A DNA stretch of 64,000 nucleotides from Lichenihabitans sp033947565 (lineage in GTDB: Bacteria > Pseudomonadota > Alphaproteobacteria > Rhizobiales > Beijerinckiaceae): the NCBI RefSeq assembly GCF_033947565.1, contig NZ_JARPVX010000007.1, forward strand, positions 65,130-129,129, given 5' to 3'. This document shows, one piece after another, positions 34,448-52,303 of the stretch. Every line of letters begins with the position of its first letter. Position 1 is the first letter of the stretch. The notes beneath the pieces were generated by a model. The model was not told the DNA's origin. It searched no databases and was given only the letters and a program-made list of their open reading frames with translations. A program made the translations under genes and the position numbers.

Positions 34448-36232
34448 ATGTCGCAAACCGTCGGTGATTTCGTGGTCGAGCGCCTGCATGCCTGGGGGGT
34501 GCGCAAGATCTTCGGCTACCCCGGCGACGGCATCAACGGCGTGCTGGGCGGCTTGCAGCGCGCCCCGGGAAAGATCGAATTTATCCAGGCCCGTCACGAG
34601 GAGATGGCCGCCTTCATGGCGTCGGCCTATGCCAAATTCTCGGGAGAGCTTGGCGTCTGCCTCGCCACTTCGGGCCCTGGCGCCTCGCATCTGTTGACCG
34701 GCCTCTATGACGCCAAGGCGGACCACCAGCCGGTGCTGGCCATCGTGGGCCAGCAGGCCCGCACGGCGCTCGGCGCCCATTACCAGCAGGAGGTCGACCT
34801 GCAGGCCATGTTCAAGGATGTGGCCGATTACGTGCAGACCGCCATGGTGCCGGCGCAGGTGCGCCACATCATCGACCGCGGCATCCGCTCGGCCATCGGT
34901 GGCCGGTCGGTCACGGCGCTGGTGTTCCCGAACGATCTGCAGGACCTCCCCTACGAGGAGCCGCCGCGCCAGCATGGCGCCGTGTTCAGCGGCGTCGGCT
35001 TCGCCAAGCCGAAGGTGGTACCCTACGAGGCAGACCTCGCCGCCGCCGCAACCGTGCTGAACGAAGGCAAGAAGGTCGCGATCCTGGTCGGGGCAGGCGC
35101 GCTCCAGGCGACCGACGCGGTGATCGCGGTGGCGGAGGTGCTTGGCGCCGGCGTCGCCAAGGCGCTGCTCGGCAAGGCCGCCCTGCCCGACGACCTGCCC
35201 TGGGTGACGGGCACCATCGGCCTCCTGGGCACGCAAGCCTCCTCCAAGATGATGGAAGCGTGCGACACGCTGTTGATGATCGGCTCTGGTTTTCCGTATG
35301 CGGAGTTCCTGCCCAAGGAGGGGGCGGCCCGCGGCGTGCAGATCGACCTCAAGCCCGATATGCTGTCGATCCGCTACCCGATGGAGGTCAACCTCGTCGG
35401 GGACAGCGCCGAAACCCTGAAGGCGTTGCTGCCGCTGCTGCAGCAGAAAACCGATCGCGGTTGGCGGGAGTCGATCGAGGGCTGGGTCAAGGACTCGTGG
35501 GCCGTGCTCGAGGACCGGGCCATGGCAAAGGCCGATCCGGTCAACCCGCAGCGCGTCGCCTGGGAGCTGTCACCCCGCATTCCCGACCGGGCCATCATCA
35601 CCTCGGATTCGGGCTCCTGCGCCAATTGGTACGGCCGTGACCTGAAGATGCGGCGCGGCATGATGGCCTCGCTGTCGGGTGGCCTCGCCTCCATGGGGGC
35701 GGCGGTCCCTTACGCGATCGCGGCCAAGTTCGCCCACCCGGACCGGCCGGTGATCGCGCTGGTCGGCGACGGGGCCATGCAGATGAACAACATGGCCGAG
35801 CTGATCACGGTGCAGAAATACTGGAAGCAATGGGCGAACCCGACGTGGATCGTCTGTGTGTTCAACAACGAGGATCTGAACCAGGTCACCTGGGAACAGC
35901 GGATCATGGAGGGCAATCCCAAGTTCGACGCGTCCCAGCAGATCCCGGATTTCCCCTACCACCGGTTCGGCGCGTTGCTGGGCTTCAAGAGCCTTTATGT
36001 GGACGATCCCGCCCGGATGGGCGCCGCCTGGGACGAGGCGCTGGCCAGCGACAGGCCGGTGGTGCTTGAGGTGAAGACCGACCCCGAGGTAGCGCCGCTG
36101 CCGCCCCACATCCAGTTCCAACAAGCGCGCGGCTTCCTGTCGAGCCTGGCCAAGGGCGATCCGCGCGAAGGGTCGATCCTGTTGAACACGGCCCGGCAGG
36201 TGTTGAGCGCCGTTCTTCCGGGCGCCAAGTAA
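34448..36232 (+). CDS. ThDP-dependent enzyme, pyruvate oxidase/dehydrogenase (PoxB)-like
   Basis: Thiamine-diphosphate enzyme of 594 aa with the three-domain layout of the acetolactate synthase/pyruvate oxidase family. The N-terminal domain carries FGYPGDGINGVLGG and the activating Glu in QARHEEMAAFMA. The central domain binds FAD or its remnant (VAILVGAGALQATDAV). The C-terminal domain has the ThDP-Mg motif from GDGAMQMNNMAE to the NN of CVFNNEDLNQV, and QVTWEQR follows. The wording is nearest to PoxB and uncharacterised ThDP proteins. It may convert pyruvate to acetate and CO2 with quinone reduction. It ends at a shared bidirectional terminator. Confidence 0.82.
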   Translation: MSQTVGDFVVERLHAWGVRKIFGYPGDGINGVLGGLQRAPGKIEFIQARHEEMAAFMASAYAKFSGELGVCLATSGPGASHLLTGLYDAKADHQPVLAIVGQQARTALGAHYQQEVDLQAMFKDVADYVQTAMVPAQVRHIIDRGIRSAIGGRSVTALVFPNDLQDLPYEEPPRQHGAVFSGVGFAKPKVVPYEADLAAAATVLNEGKKVAILVGAGALQATDAVIAVAEVLGAGVAKALLGKAALPDDLPWVTGTIGLLGTQASSKMMEACDTLLMIGSGFPYAEFLPKEGAARGVQIDLKPDMLSIRYPMEVNLVGDSAETLKALLPLLQQKTDRGWRESIEGWVKDSWAVLEDRAMAKADPVNPQRVAWELSPRIPDRAIITSDSGSCANWYGRDLKMRRGMMASLSGGLASMGAAVPYAIAAKFAHPDRPVIALVGDGAMQMNNMAELITVQKYWKQWANPTWIVCVFNNEDLNQVTWEQRIMEGNPKFDASQQIPDFPYHRFGALLGFKSLYVDDPARMGAAWDEALASDRPVVLEVKTDPEVAPLPPHIQFQQARGFLSSLAKGDPREGSILLNTARQVLSAVLPGAK

Positions 36233-36270
36233 GCCGCGCCGGACGTCCCGGGCAGGCCGCCGTCGGCGTT

Positions 36271-36301
36271 AAAAAAAAGGGGCGCCGAGGCGCCCCTTTT
36301 T
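36271..36301. terminator. Bidirectional intrinsic terminator between the ThDP enzyme gene and rpoC
   Basis: A run of eight A precedes the stem GGGGCGCC/GGCGCCCC (36279-36286, 36289-36296) with a 2-base loop, effectively a 4-base CGAG loop, followed by five T. A-run and T-run extend the pairing and give a U-tract on both strands. It therefore serves both convergent genes: the ThDP enzyme from the left and the rplJL-rpoBC operon from the right. Confidence 0.9.
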
Positions 36302-36320
36302 CGTGTCGTGATCGCGAACC

Positions 36321-40496
<4,176 letters not shown>

Positions 40497-40639
40497 GCTG
40501 TGCTCCTGAGCCGGGTGAGGCCTGACTGGGGCATCACCCGCTTACGGACGTGTACGCCTACGCATGGCCTGCTTCACGAAAGCGGCAGGCTCATGGCCCG
40601 ACCGGTGCGACACACCGGCCGGATGAATGCAAAGGCCGT

Positions 40640-40717
40640 TCCTGCGAGGAGCGGAGCGACGAAGCCATCCAGGGGTGCGCCTCGGCCCTGGAATGCTTCG
40701 CTGCGCTCGCAACGACG
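40640..40717. repeat. Dispersed palindromic repeat, copy in the rpoB-rpoC spacer
   Basis: Outer arms TGCGAG (40643-40648) and CTCGCA (40706-40711) enclose inner arms GCCATCCAGGG (40664-40674) and CCCTGGAATGC (40686-40696). The left half shares TGCGAG..GCGGAGCGA.GAAGC.ATCCAGG with the element at 59569-59650, in the same orientation. It is a REP-like intergenic palindrome that would form a long hairpin in the rpoBC message. Confidence 0.75.
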
Positions 40718-40728
40718 GCGGAACGGGA

Positions 40729-44850
<4,122 letters not shown>

Positions 44851-45167
44851 GTTGTTCCTCGCACCATCCGCCTCTCGCGGCTCGAAAGCCGCCTGCCGTA
44901 CCCGACGCCCGTTTCGGAACAGCTTGCCAACACCGGTGGAGACCTGAACACCCGGCATTGGTCGCGGCGCGAAGCCGCGATCGTTTCTTGGAAGGTGACA
45001 CCCACCTCCAGGCGGAGCCGGTTGGAACCGGTTCGGCTTGAAGGTGTCGTCACGCCGCATCCGTGCAGGGCACAAACGCAGGAAAGGTCCCGGGGAGGAT
45101 GCCCCCGAGACCTCGATTCACGCGAAGATGCGAAACGGCGCCGTAAGACGCATTCGCATCAGCGTCC
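44851..45167 (-). promoter_or_regulatory. rplL-rpoB spacer with attenuator-like hairpin
   Basis: The 317-base spacer holds a strong hairpin at 45085-45113: AGGTC-C-CGGGG pairs with CCCCG-A-GACCT across a 7-base loop, with one mismatch. It lies 54 bases after the rplL stop and has no U-tract. In Escherichia coli the rplL-rpoB gap carries a partial attenuator and processing site that sets the ribosomal protein to polymerase ratio; this hairpin is placed for the same job. No gene is seen here. Confidence 0.55.
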
Positions 45168-45542
45168 TTACTTGAGTTCGACCTTGGCGCCGGCCTTCTC
45201 GAGCTGGGCCTTGAGCTTGGCGGCGTCATCCTTCGACACGCCTTCCTTGACGGCCTTCGGAGCGCCTTCCACGAGGTCCTTGGCTTCCTTGAGGCCCAGG
45301 CCCGTGATGGCGCGCACTTCCTTAATCACTTCGATCTTCTTGTCGCCAGCAGCCGTGAGCATCACGGTGAACTCGGTCTGCTCTTCGACCGGCGCCGCAG
45401 CGGCGGCAGCCGGACCGGCCGCAACCGAAACGGCCGCAGCGGCCGAGACGCCCCACTTTTCTTCGAGGAGCTTCGCGAGGTCGGCCGCCTCGAGGACGGT
45501 CAGCGACGACAGGTCGTCGACGATCTTTTCAAGATTTGCCAT
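45168..45542 (-). CDS. rplL: 50S ribosomal protein L7/L12
   Basis: Ribosomal stalk protein of 124 aa. The N-terminal dimerisation and L10-binding region is followed by an Ala-rich hinge (SAAAAVSVAAGPAAAAAAP) and the C-terminal factor-binding domain with the conserved LKEAKDLVEGAPK. It recruits elongation factors to the ribosome as L10-bound dimers. It lies 76 bases after rplJ. Confidence 0.99.
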   Translation of the reverse strand: MANLEKIVDDLSSLTVLEAADLAKLLEEKWGVSAAAAVSVAAGPAAAAAAPVEEQTEFTVMLTAAGDKKIEVIKEVRAITGLGLKEAKDLVEGAPKAVKEGVSKDDAAKLKAQLEKAGAKVELK

Positions 45543-45618
45543 TGGGAATATCCGATATCAGGTTTGGGTTGGTTGAATGCAAGATGCCGCTTGGGCGCTG
45601 CGCAAAGGCAGCGCCGAT

Positions 45619-46140
45619 TTAAGCCGCGTCCGCGTCTCGATCGGCATAGGCCTGGAACACGCGCGCCAGCTTGGCCGCCGGAGCGGTGCTGAGCTGAGCG
45701 AGCTTGGTGGCGGGAGCCTGGATGAGGCCCACAATCCTGCCACGCAGTTCGTCGAGGGACGGCAAGGTCGCAAGCGACTGCACGCCCTTGAGGTCCAGGG
45801 CCGTCTTGCCCATGGCGCCGCCGAGGATCACGAACTTGTCGGATTCCTTGGCAAAGGCCACGGCCACTTTCGGTGCCGCTACCGGATCGTCCGAATAGGC
45901 GATCAGGGTCGGGCCGCTCATCAGCGACCCGATCGAGGCGACATCCGTGCCTTCGAGAGCGATCTTGGCGAGGCGGTTCTTGGCGACCTTGACGGTCGCG
46001 CCAGCGGCACGCATCTGCTTGCGCAGATTCTGCATCTGGGCGACGGTCAGGCCGGAATAGCGAGCCACCACGACCACCGATGTCTTTGTGAAGACATCGT
46101 TCAGCGTCGCGACGAACTCCTTCTTTTCCGCTCTGTCCAC
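45619..46140 (-). CDS. rplJ: 50S ribosomal protein L10
   Basis: L10 of 173 aa. The GTG at 46140 gives MDRAEKKEFVATLNDVF, the usual alphaproteobacterial N-terminus, with GGAGAG six bases ahead. Conserved blocks include YSGLTVAQMQNLRKQMR and KVAKNRLAKIAL, and the C-terminal helix binds L7/L12. L10 carries the stalk and, in complex with L7/L12, normally binds its own leader to regulate the operon. It is the first gene here and is preceded by about 360 bases of probable leader. Confidence 0.98.
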   Translation of the reverse strand: MDRAEKKEFVATLNDVFTKTSVVVVARYSGLTVAQMQNLRKQMRAAGATVKVAKNRLAKIALEGTDVASIGSLMSGPTLIAYSDDPVAAPKVAVAFAKESDKFVILGGAMGKTALDLKGVQSLATLPSLDELRGRIVGLIQAPATKLAQLSTAPAAKLARVFQAYADRDADAA

Positions 46141-46503
46141 AGCACACTCTCCGTAAGGGCGGAACCCGGGGCCCCGCCGCTGCACATGGTCCCGGGAACC
46201 TCACCGCAGCTGCGGCGTTCTCCCGGCACCTTCTTGTGCCTGCCCTCCAGCGGGCCCGGAGGCCGTACTGGACAGAGGGTCCAAACCAAACCACGGTTGC
46301 GGGCACGCCCACGACCGCGAAACATCCGGCTCTTCCCCGTCTATGCTGGCCCGGTCGGATTAAGGGGCGCGACACGAAGCCGAACCCCACCAGCAGTCTT
46401 GGACAGGACAAATCCAACACCCACCACGGGTTGCCCTCGTGGAGATGCCGGCCTTTCCATCACATCGAAGCGAAACCCCGATGTGGGAATTCGATGGTTA
46501 GAG
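46141..46503 (-). ncRNA. Probable L10-binding leader of the rplJ-rplL-rpoB-rpoC operon
   Basis: About 360 untranslated bases lie between the predicted transcription start and rplJ. The last 150 are very G+C rich with several complementary blocks, for example CCCGGGACC/GGTCCCGGG-type pairs around 46165-46200. The AGGCACAAGAAGGTGCC stretch near 46230 looks like a short stem with an internal loop. Position and structure suit the L10 leader known in other bacteria. I cannot confirm a covariance-model match by eye. Confidence 0.55.
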
Positions 46504-46509
46504 GATTGG

Positions 46510-46538
46510 CTTGTAGCCGGTCACGCGCGTGCTGCCAA
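46510..46538 (-). promoter_or_regulatory. Candidate sigma-70-type promoter for rplJ-rplL-rpoB-rpoC
   Basis: On the minus strand TTGGCA (46538-46533) and TACAAG (46515-46510) are separated by 17 bases and sit about 55 bases after the end of the upstream permease gene. A second -35-like TTGACA occurs at 46569-46564 but lacks a good -10. Initiation would fall near 46503. Confidence 0.5.
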
Positions 46539-46591
46539 GGGGTCGTTTCGCAGTTTCTAGGTTTGTCAAGCCGCGGCGTGACGTCCCCGGG

Positions 46592-47575
46592 TCAGCGCCC
46601 CGAGCGCGGCGAACGGCCGTAAAGCAGCAGCATGCTCAGGATGACGACCCCATAGATGATCTGGCGACTGGCATCGGACATCTGCATGACCGACAGGATC
46701 GACTGCAGCAGCGTGATCAGGATCACGCCCGCGGTTGTGCCGAGATAGGAGCCGCGCCCGCCCATGATCGAAGTGCCGCCCAGCACGACGGCCGCGATGG
46801 CGGGCAACAGATAGGGGTCGCCCATGCCCTGGTAGGCCTTGGTCGAATAGCCCGCCAGCAGGGTGCCCGACAGGGCCGAGAGCCCGCCCGACAGCATAAA
46901 AGCGATCAACACCACGCGCTGCGAGCGGATGCCGGACAGGTAGGCCGATCGTTCCTGGTTGCCGATGCCGTAGACGGCGCGGCCGAAGGTGGTCCGGTTG
47001 AGCAGGAATACGGTCGCGGCCCCGATCACGACCCACACCCAGACCGCATTGGGCACGCCGCCGATGGCGTGGCCGGTCGCCAGCACCTGCATGGCGGGCG
47101 TCGCCATGTCCTGCGGCGCCGCCCCGCCGGTGCGCAGGATCATCAGCCCCTGGGCGACGGCATCGACCCCGAGCGTGAAGATCATCGACGGCACCCGCAG
47201 GTAGGCCACCCCGATCCCATTGACGAGCCCGAGGGCGAGGCCGCACAGCACGCCGAACGGGATCGCCAAGGCCGAGCCCGCCGGGCCGTAGGCGGCGGCG
47301 GCCGTCGACATCATGCCGCCGACCGCCACCGCCCAGGGCACCGACAAGTCGATCTGTCCGAGCAGCACCACGATCATCATGCCGGTGGCGATGATGGCCA
47401 GGAAGCTGCCGACCTGGAGCTGTTGCAGCAGGTAGTTGGGCGACAGGAACGACCGAGAATACAGGCTGCCGACGAGCAGAAGCGCCACGATGCAGCCGCA
47501 GGCCGTCAGCACCGCGGGGTCGAGGCGTCGTAGCCAGCGCGGTACGGCGCGGGCGGGCGGAGGCACAACCGTCAT
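46592..47575 (-). CDS. Sugar ABC transporter permease 2 (RbsC family)
   Basis: Inner-membrane permease of 327 aa. Hydrophobic segments begin at LTACGCIVALLLVGSLY. The family block IATGMMIVVLLGQIDLSV replaces the usual GIDLSVG, and VLGGTSIMGGRGS is the matching C-terminal loop. Its start overlaps the stop of the preceding permease by four bases. It probably forms a heterodimer with that protein. It is the last gene of the importer operon and ends just upstream of the rplJ promoter. Confidence 0.9.
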   Translation of the reverse strand: MTVVPPPARAVPRWLRRLDPAVLTACGCIVALLLVGSLYSRSFLSPNYLLQQLQVGSFLAIIATGMMIVVLLGQIDLSVPWAVAVGGMMSTAAAAYGPAGSALAIPFGVLCGLALGLVNGIGVAYLRVPSMIFTLGVDAVAQGLMILRTGGAAPQDMATPAMQVLATGHAIGGVPNAVWVWVVIGAATVFLLNRTTFGRAVYGIGNQERSAYLSGIRSQRVVLIAFMLSGGLSALSGTLLAGYSTKAYQGMGDPYLLPAIAAVVLGGTSIMGGRGSYLGTTAGVILITLLQSILSVMQMSDASRQIIYGVVILSMLLLYGRSPRSGR

Positions 47576-48569
47576 CGGTCGAACAAGTCCAGGCGGTTGC
47601 GCAACCGCAGCAGGCGCACCGCGCCGAGCGACACGGCGCCGAGCAGCACGAAGCCGAGGAACAGCGGCTGCCACAGGGGATCGAGGTTGAACACGAACAG
47701 GAGGTCGTTGATGGTGCGGAAGATGAAGGCGCCGAAGATCGCTCCGATCGCACTGCCCGAGCCGCCGAACAAGGACACGCCGCCGATCACCACCGCGGCG
47801 ATGGAATTGAGCGTGTAGGTGGCCGCATTGGATGACGAGGCTTCGCCCGAATAGGTGATGAAGGCCAGCATGAGGCCCCCCAGGGCGGAAAACAGGCCCG
47901 CGAGCCCGTAGGCCAAAAGCTTGGCGGATCCGATCGGCAGGCCCGACATATAGGCCGAGGGTTCGGAGGAGCCGACCGCGTAAACGGCCCGGCCCCAGAA
48001 CGACCGGCGGAACGGCACCCAAACGAGCAGCATGATCGCTGCCAGCACGACGGTGCTGGTCGGGATGCCGCCGGTGAGCTGCCCCGTGACGGCATCGGCG
48101 AGATCGGCATTGACGTCGCCCCCCGGGTTGGGTCGGAGGAGGAGGGCGAAGCCGAAATAGATGGCGCCGGTCGCGATCGTGGCGACGATAGGCTGCAGGC
48201 GTCCGTAAACCACCAGCAAGCCGTTCGCGAGCCCGCAAGCGAGGCCGGCCGCCAGCACCCCCGCAATGCCGAGCCCAGTCATCAGCGGCGAGCCGAGCAC
48301 GATCGTCGAGGCCAAACAGTCGGCCAGGATGAAGGTGGCGCCCACCGACAGGTCGATGCCGCCCGTCAGCACCACAAAGGTCTGGGCCACGGCCACCAGG
48401 GCCAGCAGCACGCCCTTGTTGGCTGCGGTCTGCAGCACGTTGGGCGAGAAGCCGCTTTCGTGATTGAGCCCATAAAGTGCGAAGATGACAACAAACACGA
48501 TCAGGGCCGAGAGCGTCGTGCGTTGCGCGGCGAAGCGGAAGCGCCAATCCGCGCCGCGGCGCGACACGG

Positions 48570-48573
<4 letters not shown>
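47572..48573 (-). CDS. Sugar ABC transporter permease 1 (RbsC family)
   Basis: Inner-membrane permease of 333 aa. QTFVVLTGGIDLSVGATFIL is the canonical RbsC-family segment and GGVSLFGGSGSAIG the conserved C-terminal loop. It overlaps both neighbours by four bases, giving ATPase-permease-permease translational coupling. Two non-identical permeases with one double-domain ATPase resembles YtfQRT-yjfF and several rhizobial sugar systems. Confidence 0.92.
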
Positions 48574-50123
<1,550 letters not shown>

Positions 50124-50151
50124 GGCGGCCGTGCCCTCGCGTGCGTGCGCC

Positions 50152-51267
50152 TTACTGGCTGCCTTCCGACTGCCCCATGATCTCCTGCGCGGTGAAATTG
50201 ATGCCGCAGGTCGGGAAGGCGTTGCCGACGAAGAAGTTGTCGGTCTGGTTCGGGAAGGTGTTGTCGCCCGCCTTGAAGTCGGGCGCCTCGACATGGGCGA
50301 GCGGCAGCCGGATCGATTGCGGCACCACGTCGCCGTGCAGCGCCGCCAGCGCCGTCTTGATCGCCACCGCGACCTGCGCCGGCCCGGTGCCGCCGGACGC
50401 GCATTTCAGGCCCTTGTCGCCGTTCGTCAGGCAAAGCTTGCGAAAACCATTCTCGGTTTCGGCCGCGGCCGGCACCAGCGGCAGGCCGGCGTCGATGAAG
50501 GCCCGCACCATGCCGGTGGAACCGCCCTGGGACGTCATGCCGTCGAATTTGTTGTTCACCGCGATGGCGTCGGCCGCCACCTTCTGCGAGGTGCCGTCGT
50601 CCCACTTGCCCACCACCTCGACCGATTCGAAGGGCTTGCCCGAGGCCTTCAGCGTATCCTGAATGCCTTTGTGGCGATCGTTGTCGACCGAGGTGCCGGC
50701 AACGCCGCGCACTTCCAGGATGCGGCCGCCGTTCGGCAGGCTCTTGACCAGCCAGTCGCCCCAATATTTGCCGAGTCCTTCCTGGTCGACGTTGACGTTG
50801 ATGGCTTCGTCGGTGTCGATCGTGTTGTCGAACGCCACCAGCACCACGCCGGCCTGCTTGGCGCGACGCACAACCGCCTTGAAGGCGGTCGGGTTCTGGG
50901 CGTCGACCACGACGGCGTCGTAGCCTGAGTCGATGAAGTTGTTGATGGCCGAGATCTGCGCCGCGATGTCCTCGCCGGTGGAGACGACCTTGAACTCCTT
51001 CAGCTCGGCCTTGACCTCGGGCTGCTCCGCATAGGCCTTGGCGGTCTTCACCATCTGAATGCGCCAGGTGTTGCCGATGAAGCCGTTGGCGAGCGCGACC
51101 CGGTAGGGCCCCGGCTTCTTGGCGTATTTGAAGAATTTCGTTTGGGCCGTCCACGGCACGAAGCACTGCGCATCGGCGCTCGGGCCCGACACGACCTCCG
51201 GGCCGGCAGCCTGCGCGACGCCCACCATGCAGGCGCCGGCGAGCAACGAGAGTACGAGCGATTTCAT
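50152..51267 (-). CDS. Sugar-binding periplasmic protein with several cysteines
   Basis: Periplasmic binding protein of 371 aa in the ribose-binding/LacI-like fold. The Sec signal is KSLVLSLLAGACMVGVAQA. Mature-domain blocks include VALANGFIGNTWRIQMVKTA, DSGYDAVVVDAQNPTAFKAV and VVLVAFDNTIDTDEA. Mature cysteines occur in ADAQCFVPW, KLCLTNGDKGLKC and FPTCGINF, so two disulfides are possible, which is more than usual. GGAGGGG lies just before the ATG. First gene of the ATPase-permease-permease operon. The ligand is unknown. Confidence 0.9.
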   Translation of the reverse strand: MKSLVLSLLAGACMVGVAQAAGPEVVSGPSADAQCFVPWTAQTKFFKYAKKPGPYRVALANGFIGNTWRIQMVKTAKAYAEQPEVKAELKEFKVVSTGEDIAAQISAINNFIDSGYDAVVVDAQNPTAFKAVVRRAKQAGVVLVAFDNTIDTDEAINVNVDQEGLGKYWGDWLVKSLPNGGRILEVRGVAGTSVDNDRHKGIQDTLKASGKPFESVEVVGKWDDGTSQKVAADAIAVNNKFDGMTSQGGSTGMVRAFIDAGLPLVPAAAETENGFRKLCLTNGDKGLKCASGGTGPAQVAVAIKTALAALHGDVVPQSIRLPLAHVEAPDFKAGDNTFPNQTDNFFVGNAFPTCGINFTAQEIMGQSEGSQ

Positions 51268-51415
51268 GGGGTCCCCTCCGGACTGCGTGGCGGCTTCGCC
51301 GCTCTCGCCTTGATGTTGGGGGCACACTAGCATGTTTGTGGGAGCGCGAGTAAAGCTCGGTGCATCCGCAGATCGCGATAACCCCGTCGCTTTACCTGGC
51401 TCGGTTCGGGACGCG

Positions 51416-52303
51416 ATGATGACGGCGACGGATCTGCACGGGGCTTGGCTCGCCGCGATGCGCCGGGGCGATTTCGAGGCCGCCTGGGCCGTCAATGCCG
51501 CGGTGCTGGCCGCGCATGACCCTGCGACCCGCGACGATCCTCGCCTGCCCTACCACCTGCGCTGGGTGTGGGACGGTCGCTCGTTCGCCGGACGTCACGT
51601 GCTGGTGCGCTGTTATCACGGCCTTGGCGACACGCTGCAATTCGCCCGCTTTCTGCCGGCCCTGGCGGCGCGGGCGGCCTCCGTCAGCCTGGAATGCCAG
51701 CCCGCCCTCGTGCCGTTGCTCTCCCGCATGCCGGGGCTGGCCCGGGTGATCGCCTTCGATGTCGCGGCCCCCGTGCCGCCGTCGGAATGCGACATCGAGG
51801 TGATGGAACTCGGCTTCGCGTTGCGGCTGCGACCCGAGGCCTGTCCGCCGCCCACCCTCGCCGGCCCCCCTGCTGCGGCCTTGCCGCCCGGCACGCTCGG
51901 GCTCTGCTGGCAGGTGGGCGATTGGGACAAGGCCCGCGAAGTGCCGCCCGCTCTTCTGTCACGTCTTGCCGAAGCGCGTCCCTGCGTGTCGCTGGTGCCA
52001 GGCCGGGCGCCCCTGCCCTGCCTCAACCCTGACGGCTGCCCGCCGGGCATCGCGGAAACGGCGGCCCTGGTGGCCGGCGTGGCCCGGGTCGTCACGGTCG
52101 ATACGATGGTGGCCCATCTGGCGGGGGCGCTCGCCCGGCCGGTGACCCTGCTGCTGAAGCACGACGCGGACTGGCGCTGGATGGCCGATGGCGCTGCGTC
52201 GCCCTGGTATCCGACGATGCGGATCCACCGGCAGCCGGAGCCCGGACGTTGGGCTCCCGTGCTGGCGGCGGTCGAGGCCGACCTCCTCAGTGAGACCGGC
52301 TGA
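51416..52303 (+). CDS. GT9-like protein related to the C-terminal part of TPR glycosyltransferases
   Basis: Protein of 295 aa. A short N-terminal helical region (AWLAAMRRGDFEAAWAVN) resembles one TPR-like unit. It is followed by VRCYHGLGDTLQFARFLPAL, which matches the first glycosyltransferase block in GT9/TPR proteins, and near the C-terminus ADWRWMADGAASPWYPTMRI, the hallmark of the same group. VTVDTMVAHLAGAL is the nucleotide-sugar-side block. Acceptor and donor are unknown. The last 17 bases overlap the convergent metallophosphoesterase gene. Confidence 0.72.
   Translation: MMTATDLHGAWLAAMRRGDFEAAWAVNAAVLAAHDPATRDDPRLPYHLRWVWDGRSFAGRHVLVRCYHGLGDTLQFARFLPALAARAASVSLECQPALVPLLSRMPGLARVIAFDVAAPVPPSECDIEVMELGFALRLRPEACPPPTLAGPPAAALPPGTLGLCWQVGDWDKAREVPPALLSRLAEARPCVSLVPGRAPLPCLNPDGCPPGIAETAALVAGVARVVTVDTMVAHLAGALARPVTLLLKHDADWRWMADGAASPWYPTMRIHRQPEPGRWAPVLAAVEADLLSETG

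Noticed and set aside
45076..45600. Long N-terminal extension of rpoB
   Set aside because: The frame is open upstream of 44850, but it has no similarity to beta subunits, whereas the ATG at 44850 has a clear ribosome-binding site.
46564..46569. Perfect TTGACA as the main rplJ -35 element
   Set aside because: No reasonable -10 lies 16-18 bases downstream; the TTGGCA/TACAAG pair slightly downstream fits better, so TTGACA is kept only as a secondary candidate.
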